From assembly GCF_000423465.1 (NCBI RefSeq), contig NZ_AUIA01000011.1, forward strand, positions 1 through 64,000: a stretch of 64,000 nt of DNA, given 5' to 3'. Source of the stretch: Propionicicella superfundia DSM 22317 (GTDB taxonomy: Bacteria; Actinomycetota; Actinomycetes; Propionibacteriales; Propionibacteriaceae). Made by a program: the position numbers and the translations under genes. The notes under the pieces are model-generated. The model searched no databases, was not told the origin of the DNA, and was given only the letters and a program-made list of their open reading frames with translations. Within the stretch, counting starts at the first letter, position 1; every line of letters begins with the position of its first letter. Below, piece by piece: positions 7,017 to 17,226 of the stretch.

Positions 7017-7976
7017 GTGATCGCGGCAGATGCTGCCCAGGAGCCCGCTGTCCCGGCGTCGACGGCGAGCGGGGACCCCGCGCCCCAGGTGACCCTGCAT
7101 CCCGCGGCGACCACGGACGCGGGCGAGATCGCGGCCGTGATCAGGGCGGCGTTCGGGGCTCGTCCGCGACTGGGCCCGCCTCCGTCCGGCCTGTCCGAGA
7201 CCGCGGAGTCGGTCGCCGCCAAGCTCGCCGCCGGTGGGGGCTTCGTCGCCGTCACCGACCGCATCGTCGGGGTCGTCCTCGTGCGCCGCACCGGTCCCGT
7301 CGCGCGACTGGAACGGGTCTGCGTCCTGCCCGCCCATCAACACCACGGCCTTGCCGCAGCCATGGTGCGCGAGTCGGCGCTCCAGCTCGCCGCCGCGGGC
7401 GTGGCGAGGATCGAGGCCGGGGTGCGACCCGAGTACCCGGGGCTGCTGGCCTGGTGGCTCGACAACGATTTCGAACGGATCGGCGAGCGCGACGGGCTCA
7501 TCCTCGTCGCCCGGGCGGCCCCCCAGCACGTCGCCGTGCCCGATGCCGGCGCCATGCGTGCCCTCGGGGAGCGGATCGCCGTGCACCTGCGGCCGGGCGA
7601 CGTCCTCATCGAGTCCGGAGAGCTCGGGGCCGGCAAGACGACCCTCACGCAGGGGATCGGCGCCGGTCTGCACGTCGACCGTCCCGTCATCTCGCCGACG
7701 TTCGTGCTGTCGCGAGTCCACCCGTCCCTGGTCGGAGGCCCGGCGCTGGTCCATGTCGACGCGTACCGCCTCGGGTCGTGGGACGAACTCCTCGACCTCG
7801 ATCTCGATCAGACGCTCGCGGACTCCGTGACCGTCGTCGAATGGGGGACGGGGATCGCCGAGCCGTTGGCGGCCGACCGGCTCGAGATCGACATCCGCCG
7901 TGACGATCCCGCGACCGACGAGCGACAGGTGTTCCTGACGGGTGTCGGGCCGCGGTGGGACGGGGTGACGCTGTGA
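7017..7976 (+). CDS. tsaE: GNAT acetyltransferase-TsaE fusion, tRNA t6A ATPase
   Basis: A 319-residue two-domain protein. Residues ~26-165 form a GNAT fold (acetyl-CoA loop in V-L-P-A-H-Q-H-H-G-L-A-A-A). Residues ~176-315 are TsaE, the P-loop ATPase of the t6A complex, with Walker A GELGAGKTT at 201-209, S-P-T-F-V-L and H-V-D-A-Y-R-L. TsaE drives cycles of the TsaB-TsaD complex, which places threonylcarbamoyl on A37 of ANN-decoding tRNAs. The GTG start is preceded by GAAGGA. It overlaps tsaB by 4 bases, followed by rimI and tsaD, so the complex is co-transcribed. Similar fusions occur in other actinobacteria; the GNAT substrate is unknown and the domain could be a second RimI-like enzyme. Confidence 0.9.
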   Translation: MIAADAAQEPAVPASTASGDPAPQVTLHPAATTDAGEIAAVIRAAFGARPRLGPPPSGLSETAESVAAKLAAGGGFVAVTDRIVGVVLVRRTGPVARLERVCVLPAHQHHGLAAAMVRESALQLAAAGVARIEAGVRPEYPGLLAWWLDNDFERIGERDGLILVARAAPQHVAVPDAGAMRALGERIAVHLRPGDVLIESGELGAGKTTLTQGIGAGLHVDRPVISPTFVLSRVHPSLVGGPALVHVDAYRLGSWDELLDLDLDQTLADSVTVVEWGTGIAEPLAADRLEIDIRRDDPATDERQVFLTGVGPRWDGVTL

Positions 7977-8617
7977 GTGGCATCGTGCTCGGGATCGACA
8001 CGGCGACGTCGGTGTCGGCCGGCGTGGCCGCCGCCGGGCGGGTGCTGGCCACCCGCACGCTGGAGGGCGACCGAAACCACGTCGAGCAACTGCAGCCGAC
8101 GATCGACGCCGTGATCGCCGAGGCGGGGATCTCCCTGTCCGACCTGACCGGCGTCGCGGTCGGCATGGGTCCCGGGCCGTTCACGGGGCTGCGCGTCGGC
8201 ATCGTCACCGCGCAGGTCCTCGCGGAGGCGCTGGGCGTGCCGCTGCACCGGGTCTGCACGCTGGACGTCCTCGCCGCGCAGTGGGAACGGCCCCCGGCGG
8301 ACTTCGTCGTCGTCACAGACGCCCGCCGCCGCGAGGTGTACTGGGCGCGCTACCGGGACGGCGAGCGCGTCGACGGGCCGAACGTCACCTCGCCGGGTCT
8401 CGTGCCCGCCGGTCCGGGGGCGGGCCCCGGAGCCGGGCTGTGCGCACAGGTCGAGTCGTCGCCCGGTGCCCCGGGCGCCGTGTCCGGCGGGGTGCTGGCT
8501 GCCCGCGCCTCCGAGCTGCCCGATCCCGGCGCCGTCCCGCTCTATCTGCGGCGTCCCGACGCGACCGTGTCGACCCGGCGGAAGTCGGTTCTCGTCGTGC
8601 CGGGGAGGCGGTCGTGA
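7973..8617 (+). CDS. tsaB: tRNA t6A biosynthesis protein TsaB
   Basis: A 214-residue ASKHA-fold partner of TsaD, which it dimerises with and stabilises. The N-terminus G-I-V-L-G-I-D-T-A-T-S and the block G-V-A-V-G-M-G-P-G-P-F-T-G-L-R-V-G are diagnostic. The family lacks the catalytic metal site, and none is seen here. It starts at the GTG of the GTGA overlap with tsaE and overlaps rimI the same way, implying coupled translation and fixed stoichiometry. Confidence 0.93.
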   Translation: MSGIVLGIDTATSVSAGVAAAGRVLATRTLEGDRNHVEQLQPTIDAVIAEAGISLSDLTGVAVGMGPGPFTGLRVGIVTAQVLAEALGVPLHRVCTLDVLAAQWERPPADFVVVTDARRREVYWARYRDGERVDGPNVTSPGLVPAGPGAGPGAGLCAQVESSPGAPGAVSGGVLAARASELPDPGAVPLYLRRPDATVSTRRKSVLVVPGRRS

Positions 8618-9090
8618 CCGAGGTCGGTCCCGTCGTCGCGGCGGAGGTCGCCCAGGTCGTCGCCCTCGACGCGCTCGCACCGCGCGGCTGGAGCCGGACA
8701 TCGTGGGAGGCACAGGTGAGCGCCGAGAACACGCTCACCCTCGCCTGCCGGGACGGCGGACGGCCCGGCATCCTCGGGGTGGCCGCGTTCTCGCTCGCCG
8801 CCGACGTCGCCGACCTGTTGCGCGTCGCGGTCGCCCCGGAGCATCGCCGCCGGGGGATCGCGCGAGCCCTGGTCGCCGAGGGCATCGCCTGGGCCGAGTC
8901 GCTGGAGGCGACCCGGATGCTGCTGGAGGTCGAGCCCGGCAACGAGGCGGCGGTCGCCCTGTACGAGGGGTTCGGGTTCGCCCCGATCGGCGTCCGCACG
9001 GACTACTACGGCGCGGGCGCCGACGCCGTGGTGATGGAACGACCGCTGGGCGGCGGACAGCAGGGGAACCGAGGAGCCGACGATGAGTGA
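8614..9090 (+). CDS. rimI: Ribosomal protein S18 alanine N-acetyltransferase
   Basis: A 158-residue single-domain GNAT enzyme that acetylates the N-terminus of ribosomal protein S18. The acetyl-CoA loop reads [15 protein letters not shown], and the C-terminal [13 protein letters not shown] is the standard RimI helix-strand. It starts with a GTG overlapping the tsaB stop by 4 bases and ends 8 bases inside tsaD. The position between tsaB and tsaD is the usual one, and some bacteria fuse these genes. Confidence 0.9.
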   Translation: MTEVGPVVAAEVAQVVALDALAPRGWSRTSWEAQVSAENTLTLACRDGGRPGILGVAAFSLAADVADLLRVAVAPEHRRRGIARALVAEGIAWAESLEATRMLLEVEPGNEAAVALYEGFGFAPIGVRTDYYGAGADAVVMERPLGGGQQGNRGADDE

Positions 9091-10126
9091 GCCCCTGATC
9101 CTCGGCATCGAGTCGAGCTGCGACGAGACCGGGGTCGGCATCGTCCGCGGCACCACGCTGCTGGCCAACGAGGTCGCCTCCAGCGTGGAGGAGCACGTGC
9201 GCTTCGGCGGCGTCGTTCCCGAGGTCGCCAGCCGGGCACACCTGCAGGCCTTCGTCCCGACGCTGCGACGCGCGCTCGCCGCGGCCGACGTCGACCTCGG
9301 CGACCTCGACGGCATCGCCGTCACCGCCGGACCGGGGTTGATGGGCGCCCTGGTGGTCGGCATCGCCGCCGCGAAGGCGCTCGCCGCCGCGACCCGGACT
9401 CCGTTGTACGGCGTCAACCACCTCGTCGGCCACGTGGCGGTCGACGTCCTCGAACACGGCCGGCTGCCGGGGGGCAGCGTGGCGCTGCTCGTGTCGGGCG
9501 GCCACACGTCCCTGCTGCGCGTGGGCGACATCGCGACCGACGTGACAGAGATCGGCTCCACGATCGACGACGCCGCCGGGGAGGCCTACGACAAGGTCGC
9601 GCGCCTCCTCGGCCTTCCGTACCCCGGCGGTCCGGTGATCGACCGCGCCGCCGCCGACGGCGATCCGTCGGCCATCTCGTTCCCGCGGGGCCTCACGGGG
9701 CCGCGCGACCGTCAGCGGCACCGGTTCGACTTCTCGTTCTCGGGGCTCAAGACGGCGGTGGCGCGCTGGGTCGAGACGCGGGAGCGCGACGGCCTGGACG
9801 TCCCCGTCGCCGATGTGGCGGCCTCCTTCCAGGAGGCGGTCTGCGATGTCCTCACGGCGAAGGCCGTCGACGCCTGCGCGGCCGTCGGCAGCGACCGGCT
9901 GCTCATCGGTGGCGGGGTGGCCGCCAACTCGCGACTGCGGGGTCTGCTGGAAGAGCGCTGCGCGGCCGCCGGGATCGCCCTGCGCCGCCCGCGGCCGGGA
10001 CTGTGCACCGACAACGGGGCCATGATCGCCGCGCTCGGCGCCCAGGTCGTGGAGCGCGGACTGCCGCCGTCACCGGCCGACCTCGGGGCCGACTCGGGCC
10101 TGCCCGTCTCGCGGATCCTGGTCTGA
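9083..10126 (+). CDS. tsaD: tRNA N6-adenosine threonylcarbamoyltransferase
   Basis: A 347-residue catalytic subunit that transfers threonylcarbamoyl from threonylcarbamoyl-AMP to A37 of tRNA. It opens [11 protein letters not shown] and carries the metal-binding H-L-V-G-H, the substrate loop L-V-S-G-G-H-T, and [10 protein letters not shown] and [11 protein letters not shown]. It is full length. The start overlaps rimI by 8 bases, so it is the last of four coupled genes; the Nudix gene follows after 3 bases. Confidence 0.96.
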   Translation: MSEPLILGIESSCDETGVGIVRGTTLLANEVASSVEEHVRFGGVVPEVASRAHLQAFVPTLRRALAAADVDLGDLDGIAVTAGPGLMGALVVGIAAAKALAAATRTPLYGVNHLVGHVAVDVLEHGRLPGGSVALLVSGGHTSLLRVGDIATDVTEIGSTIDDAAGEAYDKVARLLGLPYPGGPVIDRAAADGDPSAISFPRGLTGPRDRQRHRFDFSFSGLKTAVARWVETRERDGLDVPVADVAASFQEAVCDVLTAKAVDACAAVGSDRLLIGGGVAANSRLRGLLEERCAAAGIALRRPRPGLCTDNGAMIAALGAQVVERGLPPSPADLGADSGLPVSRILV

Positions 10127-10129
10127 GCC

Positions 10130-10621
10130 GTGCCCTTCACGCCGGTCATCGGGGTCCTCGCCTACATCCTGTCGCCGTCGCGGGACGAGGTGCTCCTCGT
10201 CCACCGGATCGCGCGTCCCGGCGACGCCCACTTCGGCAAGTACAACGGTCTCGGCGGCAAGCTGGAGCCCGGTGAGGACGTCGTGTCCGGGCTGCGCCGC
10301 GAACTGCGCGAAGAGGCGTCCATCGAGGCGACCGGGGTGCGGTTGCGCGGCACGGTGTCGTGGCCGGGTTTCGGCGCGGGCGGCGAGGACTGGCTCGGGT
10401 TCGTCTTCGTCGTGGACGCGTTCAGCGGTGTCGTGCCCGACCGCAACGAGGAGGGCCCGCTGACGTGGGTGCCGCTCGCCCGTCTCGCCGACCTGCCGAT
10501 GTGGGAGGGGGATCGTCACTTCCTGCCGCTCGTGTTCGACGACGCGGTGGGTCAGTTCCACGGGGTGCTGCCGTACGAGGACGGGCGGCCGGTCTCCTGG
10601 GACGTCACGATCCTGCCGTGA
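10130..10621 (+). CDS. Nudix hydrolase, MTH1/8-oxo-dGTPase-like
   Basis: A 163-residue Nudix protein likely to hydrolyse oxidised or non-canonical nucleoside triphosphates. The Nudix box starts at G43 (K-L-E-P-G-E-D) and continues R57-E-L-R-E-E-A-S-I. It matches G-x5-E-x7-R-E-U-x-E-E except that the last glycine is Ser64. F-G-K-Y-N-G-L-G-G-K resembles the MTH1/MutT-2 group. The GTG start lies 3 bases after tsaD, so it probably belongs to the tsa operon. Substrate is not provable from sequence. Confidence 0.8.
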   Translation: MPFTPVIGVLAYILSPSRDEVLLVHRIARPGDAHFGKYNGLGGKLEPGEDVVSGLRRELREEASIEATGVRLRGTVSWPGFGAGGEDWLGFVFVVDAFSGVVPDRNEEGPLTWVPLARLADLPMWEGDRHFLPLVFDDAVGQFHGVLPYEDGRPVSWDVTILP

Positions 10622-10732
10622 CCGGCTCGGCGTGGACGGCTGTGCTGGTCGTCCATCGGCAACCCTCCGCGCCGGCGACGCGGCGACCGTCCATACGGGG
10701 ACACGAGTGCGGAGCCGTCCGGTCGTGTGCCC

Positions 10733-10902
10733 GACCGCCAGGTTGTGAGGCATACCGGGACGGTGGGCACGACCCTCGAAGGTTGACCGCCACCTTGCAC
10801 GGCATACGACGCCGGATCCGGACCGGACAACCCGCAGAACGTGGCGGTCAACCCGCGCCGGAGGGATGACTCCGTCTCCGATGCCGCACAACCTGGCGGT
10901 CA
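10733..10902. repeat. Dispersed palindromic repeat cluster, family A (four copies)
   Basis: The 337-base gap 10622-10958 has no gene. It contains four copies of a ~21-bp element with core GACCGCCAGGTTG: 10733-10753 and 10785-10805 on the plus strand, then 10833-10850 and 10881-10902 inverted. The two-forward, two-inverted order allows long stem-loops. The same element, again two forward then two inverted, recurs at 58111-58281. The last copy ends 56 bases before the metallopeptidase start. I read it as a BIME/REP-like intergenic element. Confidence 0.8.
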
Positions 10903-10958
10903 CCGGCCCCGTCCGCCCGGCGCGGGCGCGACATACGCGAGCGGATAGGTTGGCGGGC

Positions 10959-12032
10959 GTGATCCTGTTCTCCTGCCCGCGCTGCTCCTCGCCGGTCGCG
11001 CTCGAACATCGTGAATGTCCCTCGTGCACCGCAGCCCTCGCCTTCCATCCGCCGTCGCGGCGGATGGTCGAGGCGACCGGGTTCGACATCGAGGTCGACG
11101 GTGGCCTCTGGCACGAGTGCGCCAACCGGCGCGAGTGGCGCTGCAACTGGCTCGTCGCCGATCAGTCCGGTGCCCGCTGCTTCGCGTGCCGGCTCGTGCG
11201 GCACCGGCCACCGGCCGACGACACGCTCGCCAACGAGAAGCTCGCCGACGCGCTCGGCGACCAGCACCGGCTGCTGGTCCAGCTCCAGAGCCTGGGGATC
11301 CCGGTCGATCCCTGGTTCGAGGGCGACGGCGGGCTCGGCTTCGACCTGCTGTCGTCGTACTCGGAGAACCGCGTGGTCACCATCGGCCATGCCAACGGGA
11401 TCGTCACGCTCGACCTCGTCGAGACCCTCGACCAGGTGCGGGAGCAGACCCGGGTGCGGCTCGGCGAGGCGTATCGGACGATGCTCGGCCACTATCGCCA
11501 CGAGGCCGGCCACTACTACCAGTGGATCCTCGTCGAGCAGACGCGCTGGATCGACGAGTGTCGCACGCTGTTCGGCGACGAGCGGGCGTCCTACACCGAC
11601 GCGCTCGCCCGGCACTACGAGAGCGGCGCCCCGGAGGGCTGGCAGGACGCCTTCATCTCGGAGTACGCGACCATGCATCCCTGGGAGGACTTCGCCGAGA
11701 CCTTCGCCCACTACCTGCACATCACCGGGGTCCTACAGACATCCGCCTCGGCGGGGGTCGTGATCGACGCGGCAGGCCCGGTTCCCCCGCAGCCGGTGCG
11801 GCCGCGTCCGTCCTACGGCCCCGACGACTTCGACGCCATGCTGGCGGACTGGCGGTGGACGAGCGGCTTCTTCAATCAGGTGAACAGGTCGATCGGAAAG
11901 GCCGACTTCTACCCGTTCCGGTTCGTCGCCGCGCCGGTCGTCGAGAAGCTACGGTTCGTCCATCGCGTCCTGACCGCGCTGCCGCCCACGCACATCGCGC
12001 CGACCGACGGCTTCGCCCGGCGGGCGGCCTGA
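10959..12032 (+). CDS. Zinc-ribbon putative zinc-binding metallopeptidase
   Basis: A 357-residue cytoplasmic protein with an N-terminal zinc-ribbon region (C6-P-R-C9, C20-P-S-C23, later C-N-W and C-F-A-C) and a C-terminal putative peptidase domain. H-E-A-G-H at 181-185 is a zincin-type HExxH motif. The downstream H-P-W-E-D-F-A-E-T-F-A-H-Y-L-H supplies a likely third metal ligand. This is the conserved family of zinc-ribbon plus Peptidase_Mx-like proteins found across proteobacteria and actinobacteria, with no well-established substrate. I chose the GTG at 10959, directly before V-I-L-F-S-C-P-R-C; the open frame upstream encodes the repeat element. No neighbour hints at its role. Confidence 0.8.
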   Translation: MILFSCPRCSSPVALEHRECPSCTAALAFHPPSRRMVEATGFDIEVDGGLWHECANRREWRCNWLVADQSGARCFACRLVRHRPPADDTLANEKLADALGDQHRLLVQLQSLGIPVDPWFEGDGGLGFDLLSSYSENRVVTIGHANGIVTLDLVETLDQVREQTRVRLGEAYRTMLGHYRHEAGHYYQWILVEQTRWIDECRTLFGDERASYTDALARHYESGAPEGWQDAFISEYATMHPWEDFAETFAHYLHITGVLQTSASAGVVIDAAGPVPPQPVRPRPSYGPDDFDAMLADWRWTSGFFNQVNRSIGKADFYPFRFVAAPVVEKLRFVHRVLTALPPTHIAPTDGFARRAA

Positions 12033-12696
12033 GCATCACGCGGCCGGCCTCTCCGGCCTGCGTTCCGAGGAGCGCCCGGACGGGCCGGTGAGGTGGTCCG
12101 GCCGTCCCGGCACGGCCCCGTCGGGAGCGAGACGGGACGGCTTGTGAATCCCCTGTGTCGTTCGGGAATTCCCGAAGGGGGACAGGGTAGGAGGTTCGAT
12201 TGCTGGTGAACAAGTCGTCTGTTAGTGTGACGCGCGAAGCTTGGGTTCGGGGGCTCGCGGCCCCAGGGCTCAAGTAAACAAGGGGGAAAGCAGACCGGCG
12301 GTGTCCGCCTGTCTGGCAGTTTCGCGCTTCGCGGCGGTCGAGGGGAGATGGGCCGCACACGGGGCGTGAAAGGCGTGAGGACCGCTCCGGGCGAGCTGCT
12401 CGAAGCGATCCTCACGGAAGACCTCTCGCGCAAGGAACGTCACTGCAATGCGTTTGCGCGAAGGGACTCTGCGTGGTGGCGTGCGCTCGCGGCAGCGAGC
12501 CGCACAGCACCGCCGTCCACTGTAGTGGGTCGACGCGAGATCGTCCGCCCACTCGGTCTGTTGGTTGGTCTCCGGGCGTCCGGAACCAGTCGGGCCCTTG
12601 TGCGGACGTCGCTGGGAAGCCGGCGGCATCCCGGGGGCACGCCCCCTTCCGCCGCGCAGCTGCACGGTGGACGGTCAACCACAGTTAGGAACTTGC
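12033..12696 (+). promoter_or_regulatory. Long leader/promoter region upstream of a secreted protein
   Basis: This is 664 bases without a convincing gene. A plausible -35 (TTGCTG at 12200-12205) and a weak -10 (TTAGTG, about 12222-12227) lie about 470 bases upstream of the secreted protein at 12697. The leader contains GC hairpins, for example GGGGGC...GCCCCC near 12630-12648. An ATG frame from 12348 is open but has no properly spaced ribosome site, and its third-position GC bias fades, so I do not call it. I looked for a recognisable riboswitch class and found none. Confidence 0.35.
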
Positions 12697-13689
12697 ATGA
12701 AGAAAGGCAACACGGTGCTCGCCCGCGCCGGTCTTGTCTGTGCAGCGGCAGCACTCGCCTTCACCGCCCTTCCCGGGGTCACGACGGCCCACGCGGGATC
12801 GGCCGACACGGAGACCGCGTCCGTCTCGCAGACGGCGTCCGTCTCGCAGACCTCGAATCCGTCGGCGAAGTGGCCCACGCCGTACGCGACGTATGCCGGC
12901 AACGTCGACTACACCGTGGTCGGCAGCACGATGAGCGTGTCGGAGAACCGCAACAACTGCACGAAGAAGGCGTCGTCGTCGGCGACGCTCGACATCCCGT
13001 CCGACGCGAACGTCCTCAAGGCGACGCTGGAGTGGTCGGGCACCGGTCAGACCATCGACACGTCGGTGACCGCGAACGGCCAGACGATCACCGCGAACCG
13101 CACGTCGCGCCTCGCCGTGGCCAACGGCCTCAGCCTCATGTACTTCTTCGTGGCCTCCGCCGACGTCACCAGCCTGGTGACGGGCTCCGGCCAGGCGACC
13201 ATCAGCGATCTGGCGTGGGCCAACACCGGCATCTACTGCACCTCCAACAGCGCCTACGGCGCCTGGACGCTCACCGTCGTCTACGAGAGCTCGACTGTGG
13301 AGAAGGGGCAGGTGAACCTCTACCAGGGGCCCACGCACACCAAGTTCCCGACTCCCGGGACGACCACGGTCGACCTGAGCCAGCTCCCGAGCCAGTCCTG
13401 CTGGGCCTCGGCGAAGATGACCAACGTGTGGTACGACGGTGACGCCTACAAGGGCGAGTACTTCTACGCCAACGGCATCTACAAGGGCAACAACACCCTC
13501 AACGGATCGTCCGGGCCGAACCTGGACATCGACACCTACTGGGGTGGCCTGAACGCGTACCAGACGTCCTTCAGCTACGCGATCAAGAACTTCAAGGTGT
13601 CGACCCAGTGGGGAATCGCCGTCGAGCACGCCGTCAACTCCTCCACGGTCGTGAAGATCGCGAACTGCGGAGACAAGACGAAGGCCTGA
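12697..13689 (+). CDS. Secreted beta-rich protein of unknown function
   Basis: A 330-residue exported protein. The ATG follows TTAGGA. The Sec signal peptide MKKGNTVLARAG, plus a hydrophobic core, ends A-H-A at residue 33. It is followed by a short Ser/Thr linker with the duplicated segment ASVSQT. The mature part is Thr/Ser/Asn-rich with short strands (L-P-S-D-A-N-V-L-K-A-T-L-E-W-type and A-W-T-L-T-V-V-Y-E) that resemble the N-terminal beta-sandwich of actinobacterial isopeptide/DUF11-type surface proteins. Four cysteines in the mature chain could pair. There is no sorting signal or transmembrane anchor, so it is probably released. A perfect terminator follows, making it monocistronic. Confidence 0.75.
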   Translation: MKKGNTVLARAGLVCAAAALAFTALPGVTTAHAGSADTETASVSQTASVSQTSNPSAKWPTPYATYAGNVDYTVVGSTMSVSENRNNCTKKASSSATLDIPSDANVLKATLEWSGTGQTIDTSVTANGQTITANRTSRLAVANGLSLMYFFVASADVTSLVTGSGQATISDLAWANTGIYCTSNSAYGAWTLTVVYESSTVEKGQVNLYQGPTHTKFPTPGTTTVDLSQLPSQSCWASAKMTNVWYDGDAYKGEYFYANGIYKGNNTLNGSSGPNLDIDTYWGGLNAYQTSFSYAIKNFKVSTQWGIAVEHAVNSSTVVKIANCGDKTKA

Positions 13690-13713
13690 TCCAAGGCTCT
13701 GCCACGTCCCGAG

Positions 13714-13750
13714 CACGGACCCAGCCCTCCCGGGCTGGGTCCGTGTTTCG
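13714..13750 (+). terminator. Intrinsic terminator after the secreted protein gene
   Basis: A perfect 14-bp stem (13714-13727 with 13732-13745) and a four-base loop are followed by TTTCG. It lies 25 bases after the stop codon. Confidence 0.85.
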
Positions 13751-13797
13751 TCCCCGGCCCGGGCAGCGCGACGACGCGGGCCCACTACCGTGGGGGC

Positions 13798-15006
13798 GTG
13801 GACGCCGAGACCGCCGAACTGCTCGTCTCCCCGTCGGGGGCCGAGGCCATCGCGGCCGCCGAGGCCGAGGACGATCCGGGTTCGCTGGCGGCTGCGACAC
13901 GGCTGCGGCGCTCCTACCCGCCGGAGCTCGCCGCGGCGGCGCTCACCCAGGCCGCGCTGCGACGTCGGGCCGGCAGGAGACTCGGCCCCCGGGCGTCGGG
14001 GATGGTCCTCACTCCCGACGGCCTCGAACAGGCCACCCGGTGGGATGCCGCCGCCTGGCGAGCGGGGCTGGTCGCCGCCGCGGGGGTGACCCGCGTCATC
14101 GATCTGTGCTGCGGCCTGGGCACCGACGCCATGGCGTTCGCAGCGGCCGGCCTCGACGTCGTCGCCGTCGAGCGGGATCCGGCGACGGCCGTTCTCGCGC
14201 GGCACAACCTGGCCGGCCGGGCCGAGGTCCTCACCGCCTCCGCCGAGGACGCGCTGCCGGGGCTCGCCGGACGTCCCGGCACGGCGGTCTTCTGCGATCC
14301 CGCCCGGCGCACCTCCCGCGGCCGGAGCTGGGACGTCGCCGACCTCTCGCCGCCGTGGCCTTTCCTGCAGTCCGTGCTCGCCGCCGGCGAGCCCGCCGTG
14401 CTGAAGCTCGGGCCGGGCCTTCCCGCGCGCCTGATCCCCGCCGGCGCGGCCGCCGTGTGGGCGAGCGTGGCGGGGGATCTTGTCGAGTGCGGTCTGTGGC
14501 GCGGGCTCGCGTTCGATCCGGGTGCCCGCGAGGCCGTGCTGCTGCCGGCGGGGGACCGGCTGCGCGCGGACGGCTCGGCTCCAGCCCCGGCCGGCCGCGT
14601 CCCGGTTCCGGGCGATGTGCTGTACGAGCCGGACCCGGCGGTGATCCGCTCCGGTGCGGTGGGGGTGCTCGCCCGCGAGCTCGCCGCCGCTCCCGTCGCC
14701 GATCAGATCGCGTATCTGCTCGCCCCGGCGTCTCGCCGGACCTCGTTCGCGACGGCCTTCGCCGTCACCGAGGTGCTGCCGTGGAAGGAGTCCGCGCTGC
14801 GGCGATGGGTCGCCGAGCGCGGCATCGGCACCCTGGAGATCAAGAGGCGCGGGCTGGACGTCGATCCCGCCGCCCTGCGCGGACGGCTGCGCCCCCGGGG
14901 GGACGCCGCCGCGACGCTGATCCTCACGCCGACCGCGGAAGGTGCCGTCTGCCTCGTCGTCCGGCGGCTGCCCCGGACCCCCGTCCACGCCTGGCACTCC
15001 GCTTGA
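13798..15006 (+). CDS. THUMP-like domain class I methyltransferase
   Basis: A 402-residue SAM-dependent methyltransferase. Motif I V-I-D-L-C-C-G-L-G-T-D is at residues 100-110. The acidic end of strand 2 is A-V-E-R-D, and the motif IV-like region C-D-P-A-R-R. The C-terminal third (I-E-I-K-R-R-G style, here L-E-I-K-R-R-G-L-D-V-D-P) is the THUMP-like domain typical of a conserved actinobacterial family that often precedes groES. The substrate is unknown; the domain suggests RNA. The GTG start at 13798 gives a protein with no signal peptide. Confidence 0.8.
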   Translation: MDAETAELLVSPSGAEAIAAAEAEDDPGSLAAATRLRRSYPPELAAAALTQAALRRRAGRRLGPRASGMVLTPDGLEQATRWDAAAWRAGLVAAAGVTRVIDLCCGLGTDAMAFAAAGLDVVAVERDPATAVLARHNLAGRAEVLTASAEDALPGLAGRPGTAVFCDPARRTSRGRSWDVADLSPPWPFLQSVLAAGEPAVLKLGPGLPARLIPAGAAAVWASVAGDLVECGLWRGLAFDPGAREAVLLPAGDRLRADGSAPAPAGRVPVPGDVLYEPDPAVIRSGAVGVLARELAAAPVADQIAYLLAPASRRTSFATAFAVTEVLPWKESALRRWVAERGIGTLEIKRRGLDVDPAALRGRLRPRGDAAATLILTPTAEGAVCLVVRRLPRTPVHAWHSA

Positions 15007-15062
15007 TCGAGTGCTAACCGAGGTATAGATTCGGGTTAGCACTCAGCTCATGAGTGTGCCAA
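15003..15062 (+). promoter_or_regulatory. groES promoter with CIRCE operator
   Basis: TTAGCACTC-N9-GTGTGCCAA at 15036-15062 matches the HrcA operator CIRCE (left arm perfect, right arm 7 of 9). Upstream, GAGTGCTAA at 15009-15017 is an additional perfect half-site, 18 bases before and inverted relative to the left arm. Between them lies a -10-like TATAGAT (15024-15030), with TTGATC at 15003-15008 as a possible -35. HrcA bound here would cover the promoter and start point, so the operon should be heat-inducible. Confidence 0.85.
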
Positions 15063-15158
15063 GGCGGGCGGCACCGCGACGACGTCCGACGAAGGCTGAC
15101 AGCGAACACAAAACCACCGGTTTCGCCGGATGAACGAACTATTGAGAAAGGGTTGAAC

Positions 15159-17061
<1,903 letters not shown>

Positions 17062-17226
17062 CGCGTCGCACGACCGAGTCGAACGCGGCTGGGGTGGCAA
17101 TATGCCCCCCAGTCGCGTTATTTTTAGGGGGGATTGCGCGGCGGCAGGGTGTTTCGCCCTGGCCCAGACGTCGTTCGCCCAGTCGGTTGGTCTTGTGGGA
17201 CACAGTGCGAGGGGGTCGCGTTAACC

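Noticed and set aside
10622-10958. Family A repeats as a small coding gene (M-P-H-N-L-A-V-like peptides)
   Set aside because: The same peptide-like string arises from each repeat copy in several frames on both strands, so the signal is the DNA repeat, not coding.
12180-12360. Cyclic-di-AMP or other known riboswitch
   Set aside because: I could not identify the conserved core of any class; a covariance-model search would be needed.
12348-12696. An ATG frame in the leader of the secreted protein
   Set aside because: The ribosome site abuts the ATG, third-position GC bias is weak, and the frame only continues by running through the wrong frame of the next gene.
17101-17226. Terminator or riboswitch between groEL and the PAS gene
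   Set aside because: Only a 6-bp C/G inverted repeat with a 16-base loop and a 5-bp hairpin are visible, too weak to call.
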